Shown: one piece after another, positions 29,624 through 40,018 of the stretch
How positions within the stretch are numbered: the first letter of the stretch is position 1
Layout of the letters: each line of letters begins with the position of its first letter
Assembly: GCF_011758655.1 (NCBI RefSeq)
Contig: NZ_JAAMPA010000002.1
Location: forward strand, 868,001-932,000
Direction of reading: 5' to 3'
Length of the DNA stretch: 64,000 nt
From: Modestobacter marinus
GTDB taxonomy: Bacteria > Actinomycetota > Actinomycetes > Mycobacteriales > Geodermatophilaceae
Translations under genes and position numbers: made by a program
The notes under the pieces: generated by a model
Told to the model about the DNA's origin: nothing
What the model saw: the letters and a program-made list of their open reading frames with translations, nothing else
The model's database searches: none

Positions 29624-30250
29624 CCCACCAGCTCCGGACGGGTCCGCGGTGTTCCACGGCAGCACTGTGAGCTGCGGCCACTCGGCCAGCCAGCGGGCCG
29701 CCTTGGTCTCGTACACGTGCCGGGGCGCCAGCCGCCGGTTCGGCCGCACGACCATCCCGAACAGGTCGTCCAGCCCCCGCGGCGCGTAGACCTCCGGGTC
29801 CGCGGCACCGGCGCGCACGCCGACCATGCAGCAGACGGCCGCGAAGGAGTCGATCGCGTCGCGGCAGTCGCGGAACGGCGCCGGGGCCGGGCCGCCGAAC
29901 CGCTGCGCGTACCAGAGGTGCACCCGGGCCTCGTTCCGCACCTCGACCGGCACCGGGAGGTCGCCGAAGAGCTCGGCGGCCCGGCGGATGACGGCGTCCT
30001 CGGCGTCCCAGGAGGTGTCCGGGTCGAAGTAGAAGAGGTCGGCGTCGCGCACGCCGGCGTCGGCGGGACGGCCGGTCAGCCCGTTCCACACCGACTGGAA
30101 CAGCACCCCCGCCGTCAGCCACAGGTCCGGCACGCCCAGCGTGGGCGCCCGCTCCAGCACCGCGGTCACCGTCGGGTTCGCCGTGACCAGCGCGAGGAGG
30201 CGGGACTCGTCCGCGCCGGGCACGGGGCGCGGCGGACGTGCCCCGCTCAC
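29621..30250 (-). CDS. Nucleotidyltransferase family protein (DUF925/NTP_transf_6)
   Basis: 209 residues. Visible are [18 protein letters not shown], the acidic pair in [18 protein letters not shown], a segment with [16 protein letters not shown], and the C-terminal [19 protein letters not shown], all typical of this family. Members are predicted nucleotidyltransferases without a firmly known substrate. The GTG overlaps the stop of the 58-residue membrane gene upstream (GTGA), so it is embedded between hisB and hisH. It may be a passenger, or a tRNA/nucleotide-linked function tied to histidine genes; the sequence does not say. Confidence 0.8.
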   Translation of the reverse strand: MSGARPPRPVPGADESRLLALVTANPTVTAVLERAPTLGVPDLWLTAGVLFQSVWNGLTGRPADAGVRDADLFYFDPDTSWDAEDAVIRRAAELFGDLPVPVEVRNEARVHLWYAQRFGGPAPAPFRDCRDAIDSFAAVCCMVGVRAGAADPEVYAPRGLDDLFGMVVRPNRRLAPRHVYETKAARWLAEWPQLTVLPWNTADPSGAGG

Positions 30251-30423
30251 ACCAGGTAGAGCACCCCGGCCGCCGTCGCCAGCAGCGCCGCGACCAGCAG
30301 GACGACGGCGAAGGCCACCTGCACCCCGGTCCGCCCGTCGGTGTCGGAGTCGGCCTTGAAGATGCTGTACGCGCCGCCGAGCAGGAACCCGCCGACGACC
30401 AGGAGTGCGACGCCGAAGGTCAC
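30247..30423 (-). CDS. 58-residue membrane protein inside the his operon
   Basis: Small ORF starting at GTG 30423 and ending in a stop that overlaps the next gene's GTG. It has two hydrophobic helices (TFGVALLVVGGFLLGGAYSI and FAVVLLVAALLATAAGVLYL) joined by an acidic loop, FKADSDTDGRTGVQ. It lies 27 bases after hisB and is coupled to the nucleotidyltransferase, which supports it being real. No function is recognised. Confidence 0.6.
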   Translation of the reverse strand: MTFGVALLVVGGFLLGGAYSIFKADSDTDGRTGVQVAFAVVLLVAALLATAAGVLYLV

Positions 30424-30450
30424 GAGGTCACGCCGCCGGAGGGCACGAGG

Positions 30451-31047
30451 TCACAGAGCGCCCTTGGTCGAGGGCACGTCGGTGACCCGCGGGTCGAGCG
30501 CGACGGCGGTGCGCAGCGCGCGGGCCAGGGCCTTGAACTGGCCCTCGACGATGTGGTGGGCGTCCCGGCCGGCGTAGAGCACCCGCACGTGCAGGCTGAT
30601 CCGTGCGTTGAACGCGAAGGACTCCAGCACGTGCTTGGTCAGGCTGGTCGGGTAGTCCGCCCCGATCATCGGCGTCATGTTCTCGGGCTCGGCGTGCACG
30701 AAGTACGGCCGGCCGGAGAGGTCGACGGCGGCCTGCACCAGCACCTCGTCCATCGGGATGGTGGCGTCGCCGTAGCGGGTGATGCCGCGCTTGTCGCCGA
30801 GCGCCTCGGCGAAGGCCTGGCCCAGCGCGATGGCGACGTCCTCGACCGTGTGGTGGGCGTCGATGTGCAGGTCACCGTCGGCGTGGACGGTCAGGTCGAT
30901 GCCGCTGTGCTTGGACAGCGCGGTGAGCATGTGGTCGTAGAACCCGACGCCGGTGGCGACGTCCGCCGCACCCGTGCCGTCGAGGTCGACCTCGACCACG
31001 AGCTTGGTCTCCTTGGTCGTGCGTTCGACCCGTGCAGTGCGGTTCAT
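30451..31047 (-). CDS. hisB: Imidazoleglycerol-phosphate dehydratase
   Basis: Manganese enzyme that dehydrates IGP to imidazole-acetol phosphate. Monofunctional, 198 residues, with no phosphatase fusion. The two metal-binding repeats are DAHHTVED and [11 protein letters not shown], and GFYDHML precedes the first. The ATG overlaps the hisC stop (ATGA). It is the third gene of the hisD-hisC-hisB run. Confidence 0.97.
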   Translation of the reverse strand: MNRTARVERTTKETKLVVEVDLDGTGAADVATGVGFYDHMLTALSKHSGIDLTVHADGDLHIDAHHTVEDVAIALGQAFAEALGDKRGITRYGDATIPMDEVLVQAAVDLSGRPYFVHAEPENMTPMIGADYPTSLTKHVLESFAFNARISLHVRVLYAGRDAHHIVEGQFKALARALRTAVALDPRVTDVPSTKGAL

Positions 31048-32180
31048 GCCGTCGATCCTCCCAGAGAGCTGCGGTGCGCCGGTGCGACCTCACCCAGCGC
31101 GGTGAGGAACGCGTCGGTCTCCTCGGTGGTGCCGGCGGTGACCCGCAGCCAGCCGGGCAGGCCGACGTCACGCACGAGGACGCCGCGGTCCAGCAGCGCC
31201 TGCCAGGCCGCGCCGGCGTCGGCGAAGTGCCCGAACAGCACGAAGTTTGCGTCGCTGGGCACGCTGGTCAGCCCCATGCCCGGCAGCGCCTCGACGATCC
31301 GGTCGCGCTCGGCGCGCACCAGGTCGACCGTGGCCAGCAGCTGCTCGGTGTGCGCCAGCGCCGCCCGCGCCGCGGCCTGGGTCAGGGAGCTGAGGTGGTA
31401 CGGCAGCCGGACGAGCTGGAGGGCCTCGACGACGCCTGCGTCGGCGGCCAGGTAGCCCAGCCGCAGCCCCGCCATGCCGAAGGCCTTGCTCATCGTGCGG
31501 CTGACGATCAGCCTGGGGCGCCCGGGCAGCAGCGAGAGCGCCGAGACCGTGCCGGTGCGGGCGAACTCGGTGTAGGCCTCGTCGACGACCAGCACGCCGG
31601 CGCCGTCGTCGTAGCTGGTCGCCTCGTACAGCGCGGCGATGGTGTCCAGCTCGACCGCGGTGCCGGTCGGGTTGTTCGGGCTGGTCACGAAGACGACGTC
31701 GGGCCGCACCTCGCGCACCTGGGCGGCAGCCGCCGCCGGGTCGATGGTGAAGTCGGGGCGGCGGTGCCCGTCGACCCAGGCGGTGCCGGTGCCCGCGCTG
31801 AGGATCGGGTGCATCGAGTAGGACGGCGTGAAGCCCAGCGCCGTCCGGCCGGCGCCGCCGAAGGTCTGCAGCACCTGCTGGAGCACCTCGTTGGAGCCGT
31901 TGGCCGCCCACACCTGCGCGGGCTCCACCTGCTCGCCGCTGGTCCGGGTCAGGTAGCCGGCCAGGTCGGCCCGCAGCGCCGTGGCGTCCCGGTCGGGGTA
32001 GCGGTTCAGGCCGCTGGCCGCCTCGGCCAGCGCCACCTGCAGGTCCGCCAGCAGCGCCGGGGGCAACGGGTGGGGGTTCTCGTTGGTGTTGAGCCGGTGC
32101 TCGGCCGGTGGCTGCGGCGCGCCGTACGGCGACCGGCCACGCAGCTCCGGCCGCAACGGGAGCGCCTCCATCGCCGTCAC
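31044..32180 (-). CDS. hisC: Histidinol-phosphate aminotransferase
   Basis: PLP enzyme that transaminates imidazole-acetol phosphate with glutamate. It has 378 residues. Motifs are [10 protein letters not shown] at the N-terminus, [17 protein letters not shown] and the PLP lysine in [17 protein letters not shown]. The GTG overlaps the hisD stop (GTGA), and the gene overlaps hisB by 4 bases. The open frame further upstream is only the shadow of hisD. Confidence 0.97.
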   Translation of the reverse strand: MTAMEALPLRPELRGRSPYGAPQPPAEHRLNTNENPHPLPPALLADLQVALAEAASGLNRYPDRDATALRADLAGYLTRTSGEQVEPAQVWAANGSNEVLQQVLQTFGGAGRTALGFTPSYSMHPILSAGTGTAWVDGHRRPDFTIDPAAAAAQVREVRPDVVFVTSPNNPTGTAVELDTIAALYEATSYDDGAGVLVVDEAYTEFARTGTVSALSLLPGRPRLIVSRTMSKAFGMAGLRLGYLAADAGVVEALQLVRLPYHLSSLTQAAARAALAHTEQLLATVDLVRAERDRIVEALPGMGLTSVPSDANFVLFGHFADAGAAWQALLDRGVLVRDVGLPGWLRVTAGTTEETDAFLTALGEVAPAHRSSLGGSTA

Positions 32181-33493
32181 GACCGGGACGGCGACTGCTG
32201 CCGGGCCCGCACCGCAGCGGCGTGCGCCGGCAGGTCCTCGGCTCCGGCCAGCGCGTCGATGTGCGGGGCGACCTCGGCGAGGGCCTGCTCGTCGTACTCC
32301 ACGACGTGGATGCCGCGCAGGAACGACTGGACGCTCAGCCCGCTGGAGTGCCGGGCGCAGCCGCCGGTGGGCAGCACGTGGTTGGAGCCGGCGGCGTAGT
32401 CGCCGAGGGAGACCGGCGCCCACGGCCCGACGAAGACCGCCCCGGCGTTGCGCACCCGCATCGCCACCTCGCGGGCGTCGCGGGTCTGGATCTCCAGGTG
32501 CTCGGCGGCGTAGGCGTCGACCACGGCCAGCCCGGCGTCCAGGTCGTCGACCAGGACGATGCCCGACTGGGTGCCGCCGAGGGCGGTGGTGATCCGGTCG
32601 CTGTGCTTGGTGGCGGCCACCTGGCCGGGCACCAGGTCCAGGACGGCGTCGGCGAGCTCCTCGCTGGTGGTCACCAGCACCGCACCGGCCAGCGGGTCGT
32701 GCTCGGCCTGGCTGATCAGGTCGGCGGCGACGTGCACCGGGTCGGCGGTGTCGTCGGCCAGGACGGCGACCTCGGTGGGGCCGGCCTCGGAGTCGATGCC
32801 GATCAGCCCGCGCAGCAGCCGCTTGGCCGCGGTCGTGTAGACGTTGCCCGGCCCGGTGACCAGGTCGACCGGCGCACAGGGGCCCGCGCCGTAGCCGAAG
32901 ACGGCGATCGCCTGGGCCCCGCCGACCGCGTACACCTCGGTGACGCCCAGCAGCGCGCACGCCGCCAGCACCCCGGGGTCGGGCAGGCCGCCGTTGTCCC
33001 GCTGCGGTGGGCTGGCCACCGCGATCGAGGTGACCCCGGCCAGCTGCGCCGGGACGACGTTCATCACCACCGAGCTCAGCAGCGGCGCCAGCCCGCCGGG
33101 CACGTAGAGCCCGACCCGACGCACCGGCACCCAGCGCTCGGTGACCGTGCCGCCGCGGACCACGTCGGTGGTCACGTCGGTGCGGCGCTGGTCGGCGTGC
33201 ACGATCCGCACCCGGCGGATCGACTCCTCCAGCGCGGCGCGGACGGCGGGGTCGACGGTGGCCAGCGCCTCGTCCAGCGCGGCCTGCGGCACGGCCAGGT
33301 CGGGGACGTCGACGCCGTCCAGCCGGGCGGTGATCTCGCGGACCGCCTCGGCGCCGCGCAGCCGCACGTCCTCGCAGATGGGCCGGACGACGTCCAGCAC
33401 CGAGTCGATGTCGACCCCGGCGCGGGGCAGCAACTGGGCGAGCTCACGCGGCCCGGGCAGAGCAGGACCACGCAGGTCGATGCGGGACAGCAC
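32177..33493 (-). CDS. hisD: Histidinol dehydrogenase
   Basis: Zinc enzyme doing the last two oxidations to histidine with NAD. It has 438 residues from GTG 33493, which is preceded by GGAGG at 6-base spacing; the frame opens further upstream without better support. Visible are [53 protein letters not shown], the zinc-ligand region [10 protein letters not shown], and [19 protein letters not shown]. It heads the hisD-hisC-hisB run. A TACCGT -10 candidate lies at 33532-33527 on the minus strand. Confidence 0.97.
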   Translation of the reverse strand: MLSRIDLRGPALPGPRELAQLLPRAGVDIDSVLDVVRPICEDVRLRGAEAVREITARLDGVDVPDLAVPQAALDEALATVDPAVRAALEESIRRVRIVHADQRRTDVTTDVVRGGTVTERWVPVRRVGLYVPGGLAPLLSSVVMNVVPAQLAGVTSIAVASPPQRDNGGLPDPGVLAACALLGVTEVYAVGGAQAIAVFGYGAGPCAPVDLVTGPGNVYTTAAKRLLRGLIGIDSEAGPTEVAVLADDTADPVHVAADLISQAEHDPLAGAVLVTTSEELADAVLDLVPGQVAATKHSDRITTALGGTQSGIVLVDDLDAGLAVVDAYAAEHLEIQTRDAREVAMRVRNAGAVFVGPWAPVSLGDYAAGSNHVLPTGGCARHSSGLSVQSFLRGIHVVEYDEQALAEVAPHIDALAGAEDLPAHAAAVRARQQSPSRS

Positions 33494-33561
33494 GGAGCAC
33501 CTCCGGGTACGACGGGAGAACACCCCACGGTAGACGGCGGGTGGACCGGCCCCGCTGCCCG

Positions 33562-33567
33562 TAGGCT
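33562..33567 (+). promoter_or_regulatory. -10 box of a leaderless LON-domain protein promoter
   Basis: A clear TAGGCT followed by 6 bases and GTG 33574. Confidence 0.65.
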
Positions 33568-33573
33568 CCCGGC

Positions 33574-34521
33574 GTGGCCGAGGACGGGACCGGAGACCGG
33601 GAGGTCATCCCGCTGTTCCCCTTGGAGACCCCGCTGTTCCCCGGCGTCGTGCTGCCGCTGCAGATCTTCGAGCCCCGCTACCGCCAGCTCGTCGCCGACC
33701 TCTCCGCGCTGCCGGAGGGGGCGCCGCGCCAGTTCGGGGTCGTGGCGATCCGCCAGGGCTGGGAGGTGGAACGAGTCGCACCCGCCGAGGCCCTGTTCGA
33801 CGTGGGCTGCACCGCGGTGCTGCGGGTGGTCGCCCCCCAGTCCGACGGCGGCTACCAGGTGGTGTCGGTCGGTGATGCGCGGTTCCGGCTGCTCGAGGTG
33901 CTGGCACCGGCCGACCTGGACGAGCACGCGGTGCCCGCCGGCGGCGGGGACACCGACGCCGGCGCCGGTGCCCCGCCGACGTACCTGCGGGCGGTCGTCG
34001 AGTGGCTCCACGAGGAGGAGGCGGCCGAGGAGGCCGCCGGGGACGCCGAGGGGCTGATCGGCCTGGACCCGGTCCACGGGCCGGAGCCCGACGACGTCGT
34101 CACCGACGTGGCCCGCGGCTCGCTGGAGCTGCTGGCCGGCAACGTCCGGGACCTCTTCGCCCGGTACGTGGCCGACGTCGCGATCCGCCAGGGCGGGGGC
34201 GACGGGCTGCCCGACGAGGTGCTGGACGCACTCACCTCCGAGGACCTGGTGCCCGAGGACGACGCCGCCCCGGCCGGGATCGCCGACACCGCGGCCCTGC
34301 TGCGGGAGGTCAGCGACGACGCCCGTGGGCTGTCCTACCTGGTGGCCTCGGCGGCCCTGCTGACCACCGAGGACCGGCAGGCGCTGCTGGCCGAGTCCGC
34401 GACCCGCCGCCGGCTGGCCATGGAGTCCCGGATGCTGCGCCGGGAGCTCACCCTGCTGCGCACCCTCGGGGCGGTGCCGGTGCCGCTGCGCCAGTTCGCC
34501 ACCCCGATGACCCCGAACTGA
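33574..34521 (+). CDS. LON-substrate-binding-domain protein
   Basis: 315 residues: an N-terminal LON substrate-binding domain ([41 protein letters not shown]) and a C-terminal helical half. A low-complexity acidic stretch ([14 protein letters not shown]) lies between them. There is no ATPase or protease domain, so it is not Lon itself; such proteins are widespread with unknown function. The GTG is fixed by the TAGGCT box. It is divergent from hisD and convergent with the DUF2567 gene, with a GC-rich repeat after its stop. Confidence 0.88.
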   Translation: MAEDGTGDREVIPLFPLETPLFPGVVLPLQIFEPRYRQLVADLSALPEGAPRQFGVVAIRQGWEVERVAPAEALFDVGCTAVLRVVAPQSDGGYQVVSVGDARFRLLEVLAPADLDEHAVPAGGGDTDAGAGAPPTYLRAVVEWLHEEEAAEEAAGDAEGLIGLDPVHGPEPDDVVTDVARGSLELLAGNVRDLFARYVADVAIRQGGGDGLPDEVLDALTSEDLVPEDDAAPAGIADTAALLREVSDDARGLSYLVASAALLTTEDRQALLAESATRRRLAMESRMLRRELTLLRTLGAVPVPLRQFATPMTPN

Positions 34522-34591
34522 AGAACCCCCACCCCTCACAGCCTCACGGTGGGCCCCTGCACGGGGGCCTGAGGACGGGGTCCTCCCACTG
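34522..34591. repeat. GC-rich post-stop palindromic repeat, copy 4
   Basis: Starts right after the LON-protein stop and fills the space to the convergent DUF2567 stop. It shows GAAGAACCCCCACCCC, the CAGCCTCACGGTGGG part and GGGCCCCTGCACGGGGGCC. GGCCCC pairs with GGGGCC. A probable two-way terminator. Confidence 0.65.
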
Positions 34592-35314
34592 CTACCGGCG
34601 GCGCGGGACCGCCGGCGGGACGGGCGGGAGCGGCGGGCGGAGGAACTGCTGCTGCGCGGGACGCGGGGGGCCGTCGTCGGGGCGGCCGAGGTCGTCGTCC
34701 GGCGTGAGCGCGGTGGCGACCAGGTAGGTGAGGACGGCGACGAACGGGCCGACGGCCAGCGCCGCGGTCGCGGCCAGGTCCACCCCGGTGGTGACCGTGG
34801 CCCCGACCTCGGCAAGCTCCGCCTCGGTGGGGCCGGCCCCGAGCCACTCCCCCAGCTGCCAGGCGACGACGCCGGCGCCGACCATCCCGGTGGCCAGGGC
34901 GACCAGCACCGGCACGCCGCGACGGCCGCGGACCTGCCACGCCAGGACGCCGGCCACCAGCCCCAGCCCGGCCAGCAGGAGCACGTACACGCCGTCGTCG
35001 GCCATGAACACCTCGGCGCTCGGCACCCCGACGACGGGCACCGGCTGGGTCTCGGTGACCCGGTAGTCGACCCGCGGGGCCAGCCAGGCCCACAGGGCAC
35101 CGGCCGCCAGGCCGGCGACCGTCGACGCCAGCACGGTGACCAGTCCGGCCCGCAGGTCCGCGCGGCTGCCCCGCAGGCCGGGCCCCCATGCCGCCCGGAT
35201 CGCCGGCCGCCGGGGCGGGTCGTCCGGTCGGGGTGGCGCCGGCCGGGGTGCCGGCGGGGCGCCGGGACCGGCCGGTGCACCCGGCGCCGGCCCGGCGGTG
35301 CGGGGATCGGTCAC
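34592..35314 (-). CDS. DUF2567 family membrane protein
   Basis: 240 residues from GTG 35314, chosen because GACACT lies 6 bases upstream; the frame is open for another 52 codons without a better signal. The N-terminus is Pro/Ala-rich. Four hydrophobic segments follow, separated by a loop with WAWLAPRVDYRV and FMADDGVYV typical of the family, and a proline-rich C-terminus (PPRPAQQQFLRPPL). The family is actinobacterial and of unknown function. Convergent with the LON-domain protein. Confidence 0.8.
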   Translation of the reverse strand: MTDPRTAGPAPGAPAGPGAPPAPRPAPPRPDDPPRRPAIRAAWGPGLRGSRADLRAGLVTVLASTVAGLAAGALWAWLAPRVDYRVTETQPVPVVGVPSAEVFMADDGVYVLLLAGLGLVAGVLAWQVRGRRGVPVLVALATGMVGAGVVAWQLGEWLGAGPTEAELAEVGATVTTGVDLAATAALAVGPFVAVLTYLVATALTPDDDLGRPDDGPPRPAQQQFLRPPLPPVPPAVPRRR

Positions 35315-35320
35315 CGGTCC

Positions 35321-35326
35321 AGTGTC
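35321..35326 (-). promoter_or_regulatory. Possible -10 box before the DUF2567 gene
   Basis: GACACT on the minus strand with a 6-base spacer to GTG 35314. The match is moderate. Confidence 0.35.
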
Positions 35327-35423
35327 GCTGTCCCGGCTGTGCGCCCGGCGGCTGGCCGACCCACCGGCCCCCGGCGGGGGTCCGCCGCGGGCCGGCGAGC
35401 AGGAGCCAGCGGCGGGCCCGCCG

Positions 35424-38400
35424 TCACAGGAGGGCGACGCTGGTGGGCCCCAGCAGTGCCTTGATGTCACCCATCAGCGCGGTGCTCGGGCGGACCCGCA
35501 GCCCCTGGTCCAGCCGCAGCACCGTCTCTCGGCCGCCGTTGAGCAGCTTCAGCTGGACCTCCGTGGTGCCCGGGTGGCTGCCCAGCACCTCGCGGAGCCG
35601 CTCCACCACCGGTGGGGTGCAGCGGGCCGCCGGCATGGAGACCAGCACGGGCCCGCGGGGCCCCTCGGTCAGCTCCGGGACGGTGACCTCGGAGGCGAAC
35701 AGCGACGGGGTGTCGTCCCGGCGGTTGATCCGGCCCTTGACCACGACGATCTGGTCGCGGACCACCTTGTCCGAGACCTGGGCCCAGGTCTTGGGGAAGA
35801 ACAGCACCTCCAGCCCGGCCTCGAGGTCCTCGATGGTGGCGATGGCCCACGGCGCGCCCTGCTTGTTGGTACGGGGCCCGACCGCGGTGAGGATGCCGGC
35901 GACCGTGACGTTGGCGCCGTCCTCGACGCCGCCGGAGAGGATCTCGGCCAGCGCCGTGTCGGCGTGCGAGGTGAGCACGTGCTCGACCCCGTGCAGCGGG
36001 TGGTCGGAGACGTAGAGACCGAGCATGTCCCGCTCGAACACGAGCTTCTCCGACTTGGACCAGTCGGCGGTGGGGATGGCGATGTCCAGCGAGGAGCCGA
36101 ACGGGTCCTCGGCGGTCTCGCCGAAGCTGCCGAACAGGTCGAACTGGCCCTCGGCCTCCTTGCGCTTGAGGCCCATCGCCTGGTCGACGGCGTTGGCGTG
36201 GATCGCGGCGATGCCCTGCCGGGAGTGGCCCATCGAGTCGAACGCGCCGGCCTTGGCCAGGGACTCGATGACCTTCTTGTTGCAGGCCACCGTGTCGATC
36301 TTGCGCATGAAGTCGGCGAAGTCCTTGAACGCGCCCTTCTCCTCGCGCGCCCGCACGATCGAGTCGACGACGTTGGTCCCGACGTTGCGCACCGACGCCA
36401 TGCCGAAGCGGATGTCGTTGCCGACGGCGGTGAAGTCCCAGGAGGACTCGTTGACGTCCGGCGGGAGCACCTTGATGCCCATCCGGCGGCACTCGGCCAG
36501 GTACACCGGTCGCCGGTCCTTGTCGTCGCCGACGCTGGTGAGCAGCCCGGCCATGTACTCGGCCGGGTAGTTGGCCTTCAGGTACGCGGTCCAGTACGAG
36601 ACCAGCCCGTAGGCCGCCGAGTGCGCCTTGTTGAACGCGTAGTCGGCGAACGGGACCAGGATGTCCCAGAGCGTCTTGACCGCGGCGGCGGAGAAGCCGT
36701 TGGCCTTCATGCCGGCCTCGAAGCCGACGAACTCGGCGTCCAGCACCGACTTCTTCTTCTTGCCCATCGCGCGGCGCAGCAGGTCGGCCTTGCCGAGGGA
36801 GTACCCGGCGACCTTCTGCGCGATCGCCATGACCTGCTCCTGGTACACGATCAGGCCGTAGGTCTGCCCCAGGATCTCCTCGAGCGGCTCGGCCAGCTCC
36901 GGGTGGATCGGGGTGATCTCCTGCTGGCCGTTCTTGCGCAGCGCGTAGTTGGTGTGCGAGTTGGCACCCATCGGGCCGGGCCGGTAGAGCGCGCCGACGG
37001 CGGAGATGTCCTCGAAGTTGTCCGGGCGCATCAGCCGCAGCAGCGACCGCATCGGGCCGCCGTCGAACTGGAACACCCCGAGGGTGTCGCCGCGGCCCAG
37101 CAGCTCGTAGGTCTTCTTGTCGGTGAGGTCCTTGCTGATCTCGTCGAGGTCGACCGGGTCCTTGCCGTTGATGACGATGTTGCGCAGCGCGTCGTCGATC
37201 ACGGTCAGGTTGCGCAGGCCCAGGAAGTCCATCTTGAGCAGGCCGAGGGTCTCGCAGGTCGGGTAGTCGAACTGCGTGATCACCGCGCCGTCGGCCTCGC
37301 GCCGCATGATCGGGATGCTGTCGATCAGCGGGTAGCGGCCGATGATGACCCCGGCCGCGTGCACGCCCCACTGCCGCTTCAGCCCCTCGAGCTTGCGGGC
37401 CTGGTCGACGACCTCGGCGGCACCCGGGTCGGACTCGTAGCGGGCCCGGAACTCCCCGGCCTCCTTGTAGCGGTCGTGCTTGGGGTCGAAGATCCCCGAC
37501 AGCGGGATGTCCTTGCCCATGACGCCGGGGGGCATCAGCTTGGTCAGCTCGTCGCCCACCGAGTAGGGCCGGTCGAGCACCCGGGCGGCGTCCTTGATCG
37601 CGGCCTTGGCCTTGATGGTGCCGTAGGTGACGATCTGGCTGACCCGCTCCTCGCCGTACTTCTCCGAGACGTAGCGGATCACCTCGCCCCGGCGGCGGTC
37701 GTCGAAGTCGATGTCGACGTCGGGCATGGAGACGCGCTCGGGGTTGAGGAACCGCTCGAAGATCAGCCCGTGCTGCAGCGGGTCGAGGTCGGTGATGCCC
37801 ATCGCGAAGGCGGCCATCGAGCCGGCGGCCGAGCCGCGGCCCGGGCCGACCCGGATGCCGTTGTCCTTGGCCCAGTTGATGAAGTCGGCGACCACGAGGA
37901 AGTACCCCGGGAAGCCCATCTGGGTGATGATCCCGACCTCGTAGTCGGCCTGCTTGCGCACGTGGTCGGGGATGCCGGCCGGGTAGCGCTTGTGCAGCCC
38001 CGCCTCGACCTCCTTGACGAACCAGGAGGTCTCGTCCTCGCCCTCGGGCAGCGGGAACCGGGGCATCAGGTCGGCGCCCTCGGTGAAGGTCACCTCGCAC
38101 TGCTCGGCGATCAGCAGGGTGTTGTCGCAGGCCTCGGGGTGCTCGGAGAACAGCGCGCGCATCTCGGCGGCCGACTTCAGGTAGTAGCCGTCGCCGTTGA
38201 ACTTGAAGCGGTTGGGCTCGTTGAGCCGCGAGCCGGTCTGGATGCACAGCAGGGCGTCGTGGGCGTCGGCGTCCTCACGGCGGGTGTAGTGCAGGTCGTT
38301 GGTGCCCAGCAGCGGGATGCCCAGCTCCCGGGCGATCTCCAGCAGGGCGGGCTTGGTCCGCTTCTCGATCGACAGCCCGTGGTCCATGACCTCGGCGTAG

Positions 38401-38978
38401 AAGTTCTCCCGCCCGAAGATGTCCTGGAAGTCGGCGGCCGCCTGCCGGGCGCGGTCGACCTTGCCCGCCCGCAGCCACATGTTGACCTCGCCGGAGGGGC
38501 ACCCGGTGGTGGCGATGAGGCCCTTGCCGTACTTCTCCAGCAGGTCGCGGTCGAACCGGGGCTTGCGGTACTGCCCCTCCAGGCTGGCCAGCGAGGAGAG
38601 CCGGAAGAGGTTGTGCATGCCCTCGGTGGTCTTGGCCAGCAGGGTCATGTGCGTGTAGGCGGCCTTGCCGCGGTTGGACCCGCCGTCGCCCTCCTCGTCG
38701 ATCAGCTTGTCGCCGAACTCGAAGGGGGCGCGGTCGAAGCGCGAACCGGGCGTGTAGTAGCCCTCCATGCCGATGATCGGCTTCACGCCGGCGGCCTTGG
38801 CGGTCTTGTAGAAGTCGTAGGCGCCGAAGACGTTGCCGTGGTCGGTCATCGCCAGCGCCGGCATGCCCTCCTCGGCCGCGGCCCTGGTGACCTCACCGAG
38901 CTTGGCCGCCCCGTCGAGCATCGAGTACTCGGTGTGCACGTGCAGGTGCACGAAGTTCTCTGCGGACGGGGTGCTCAC
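35424..38978 (-). CDS. dnaE: DNA polymerase III alpha subunit
   Basis: Main replicative polymerase catalytic subunit, 1184 residues. The N-terminal PHP domain starts FVHLHVHTEYSMLDG and keeps the His residues (TDHGN) expected of a proofreading-type PHP. The polymerase core has the catalytic acids near residue 420 in PDVDIDFDDRRRGEVI, and GRGSAAGSMAAFA upstream. A helix-hairpin-helix region and an OB fold (DGANVTVAGILTAV) follow. This is DnaE1, not the mutagenic DnaE2. The GTG has GAGGAG about 11 bases upstream. Confidence 0.97.
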   Translation of the reverse strand: MSTPSAENFVHLHVHTEYSMLDGAAKLGEVTRAAAEEGMPALAMTDHGNVFGAYDFYKTAKAAGVKPIIGMEGYYTPGSRFDRAPFEFGDKLIDEEGDGGSNRGKAAYTHMTLLAKTTEGMHNLFRLSSLASLEGQYRKPRFDRDLLEKYGKGLIATTGCPSGEVNMWLRAGKVDRARQAAADFQDIFGRENFYAEVMDHGLSIEKRTKPALLEIARELGIPLLGTNDLHYTRREDADAHDALLCIQTGSRLNEPNRFKFNGDGYYLKSAAEMRALFSEHPEACDNTLLIAEQCEVTFTEGADLMPRFPLPEGEDETSWFVKEVEAGLHKRYPAGIPDHVRKQADYEVGIITQMGFPGYFLVVADFINWAKDNGIRVGPGRGSAAGSMAAFAMGITDLDPLQHGLIFERFLNPERVSMPDVDIDFDDRRRGEVIRYVSEKYGEERVSQIVTYGTIKAKAAIKDAARVLDRPYSVGDELTKLMPPGVMGKDIPLSGIFDPKHDRYKEAGEFRARYESDPGAAEVVDQARKLEGLKRQWGVHAAGVIIGRYPLIDSIPIMRREADGAVITQFDYPTCETLGLLKMDFLGLRNLTVIDDALRNIVINGKDPVDLDEISKDLTDKKTYELLGRGDTLGVFQFDGGPMRSLLRLMRPDNFEDISAVGALYRPGPMGANSHTNYALRKNGQQEITPIHPELAEPLEEILGQTYGLIVYQEQVMAIAQKVAGYSLGKADLLRRAMGKKKKSVLDAEFVGFEAGMKANGFSAAAVKTLWDILVPFADYAFNKAHSAAYGLVSYWTAYLKANYPAEYMAGLLTSVGDDKDRRPVYLAECRRMGIKVLPPDVNESSWDFTAVGNDIRFGMASVRNVGTNVVDSIVRAREEKGAFKDFADFMRKIDTVACNKKVIESLAKAGAFDSMGHSRQGIAAIHANAVDQAMGLKRKEAEGQFDLFGSFGETAEDPFGSSLDIAIPTADWSKSEKLVFERDMLGLYVSDHPLHGVEHVLTSHADTALAEILSGGVEDGANVTVAGILTAVGPRTNKQGAPWAIATIEDLEAGLEVLFFPKTWAQVSDKVVRDQIVVVKGRINRRDDTPSLFASEVTVPELTEGPRGPVLVSMPAARCTPPVVERLREVLGSHPGTTEVQLKLLNGGRETVLRLDQGLRVRPSTALMGDIKALLGPTSVALL

Positions 38979-39208
38979 GGTGCGTGGTGCTCCTCACGGG
39001 TCGCGTCGGCCCGGTCCGGCGGGGCGGCCGGAGCCGACGTGGTCGTTCTCGTGACCGGCGGGGAAGGCCGTTCAGCGGTGTCGCTCCGTGCTGCTCGGGA
39101 GCGAGGGACCGGTGCTGTCGATCCTCGCACCGCAGAGGTCTACCAGCGAGCACCGACAGGAACGTTTCTCGGCGATCCGGACCACTCCGTCACGCCTCCC
39201 GCGCGGCC

Positions 39209-40006
39209 TCAGCGGACGGCGGCCGGCAGCGCGGAGGAGGGCACGAAGAGGAACCGCAGGTCGATCGCGGCGTGCAGCAGCACCGGCAGCAGCAGCGACC
39301 CCGTGTCCAGGTACACCCCGGCCAGCACGCTCCCCAGGACGCCGGTGGTCAGCACCCCGGCCGGCCCCTGGTAGGCGTGCGCCACCCCGAACGCGAGCCC
39401 GGCGACAGCGACCAGCACCAGGGTCGGCAGCCCCGGGGCCAGCGCGGCCACCACGGCGAGGAAGAAGCCGCGGTAGAGCCACTCCTCGCACACCCCCGCG
39501 GTCACCCCGACCAGCCCGAACAGCCGGCGCTCGGAGCGGCTGCGGGGCAGCAGCGCCAGCGTCGAGTGCCCGGGCGGCTCGGCGTGCCGGGCCTCGCCGG
39601 GGCGCGAGCGGCGCAGCGTCTCCGGCGGCGGCCCGGCCACGGCGCCGCCGCGCAGCGCCCGGGTGGTCAGCACGACCAGGAGCACGAGCGCCGCGACGGC
39701 CAGCCAGGTGACCACCCCGGGCGCGCCGGTCGGCCAGCGCAGCCCCACCTGGGCCGCGCTCACCCCGGGGGCGGCGAGCCACACCACGACGGCGACCAGC
39801 GCCAGGCCCCACTCGAGCACCAGCAGCCGGCGGTAGAACGAGCGGCGGGCGGCCGGGTCGGTGCGCAGCCGCCCCTCGAACCGCCGGTGCAGCACGTACC
39901 CGACGAACGGCTCCCCCACGACCAGGTAGACGGCGATGATCACCGCCGCCAGCTGCGCGTCACCGAAGTCGGCGAGCGCAGCAGGGAGGTCGGGGGCTGC
40001 GGACAC
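39209..40006 (-). CDS. CPBP family intramembrane metalloprotease
   Basis: 265 residues with about seven hydrophobic segments. The three motifs of the CPBP/Abi family are present: GVCEEWLYRGFF (EExxxR), FGVAHAYQG (FxxxH) and LLHAAIDL (HxxxD, where N or D is usual). It is probably a CAAX-protease-like membrane enzyme; substrates are unknown. It follows the pseudouridine synthase by 12 bases and should be cotranscribed with it. About 230 bases without a gene separate it from dnaE. Confidence 0.9.
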   Translation of the reverse strand: MSAAPDLPAALADFGDAQLAAVIIAVYLVVGEPFVGYVLHRRFEGRLRTDPAARRSFYRRLLVLEWGLALVAVVVWLAAPGVSAAQVGLRWPTGAPGVVTWLAVAALVLLVVLTTRALRGGAVAGPPPETLRRSRPGEARHAEPPGHSTLALLPRSRSERRLFGLVGVTAGVCEEWLYRGFFLAVVAALAPGLPTLVLVAVAGLAFGVAHAYQGPAGVLTTGVLGSVLAGVYLDTGSLLLPVLLHAAIDLRFLFVPSSALPAAVR

Positions 40007-40018
40007 GAGGCGGGTGCC

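Noticed and set aside
38979..39208. Possible LexA (SOS) box upstream of dnaE around 39160
   Set aside because: The GAACGTTTC stretch lacks the second GTTC arm at the required spacing. The region otherwise shows no clear element.
35136..39374. A 1412-codon plus-strand open frame opposite dnaE
   Set aside because: It is the mirror of the dnaE codon pattern; it has no motifs and no start signals.
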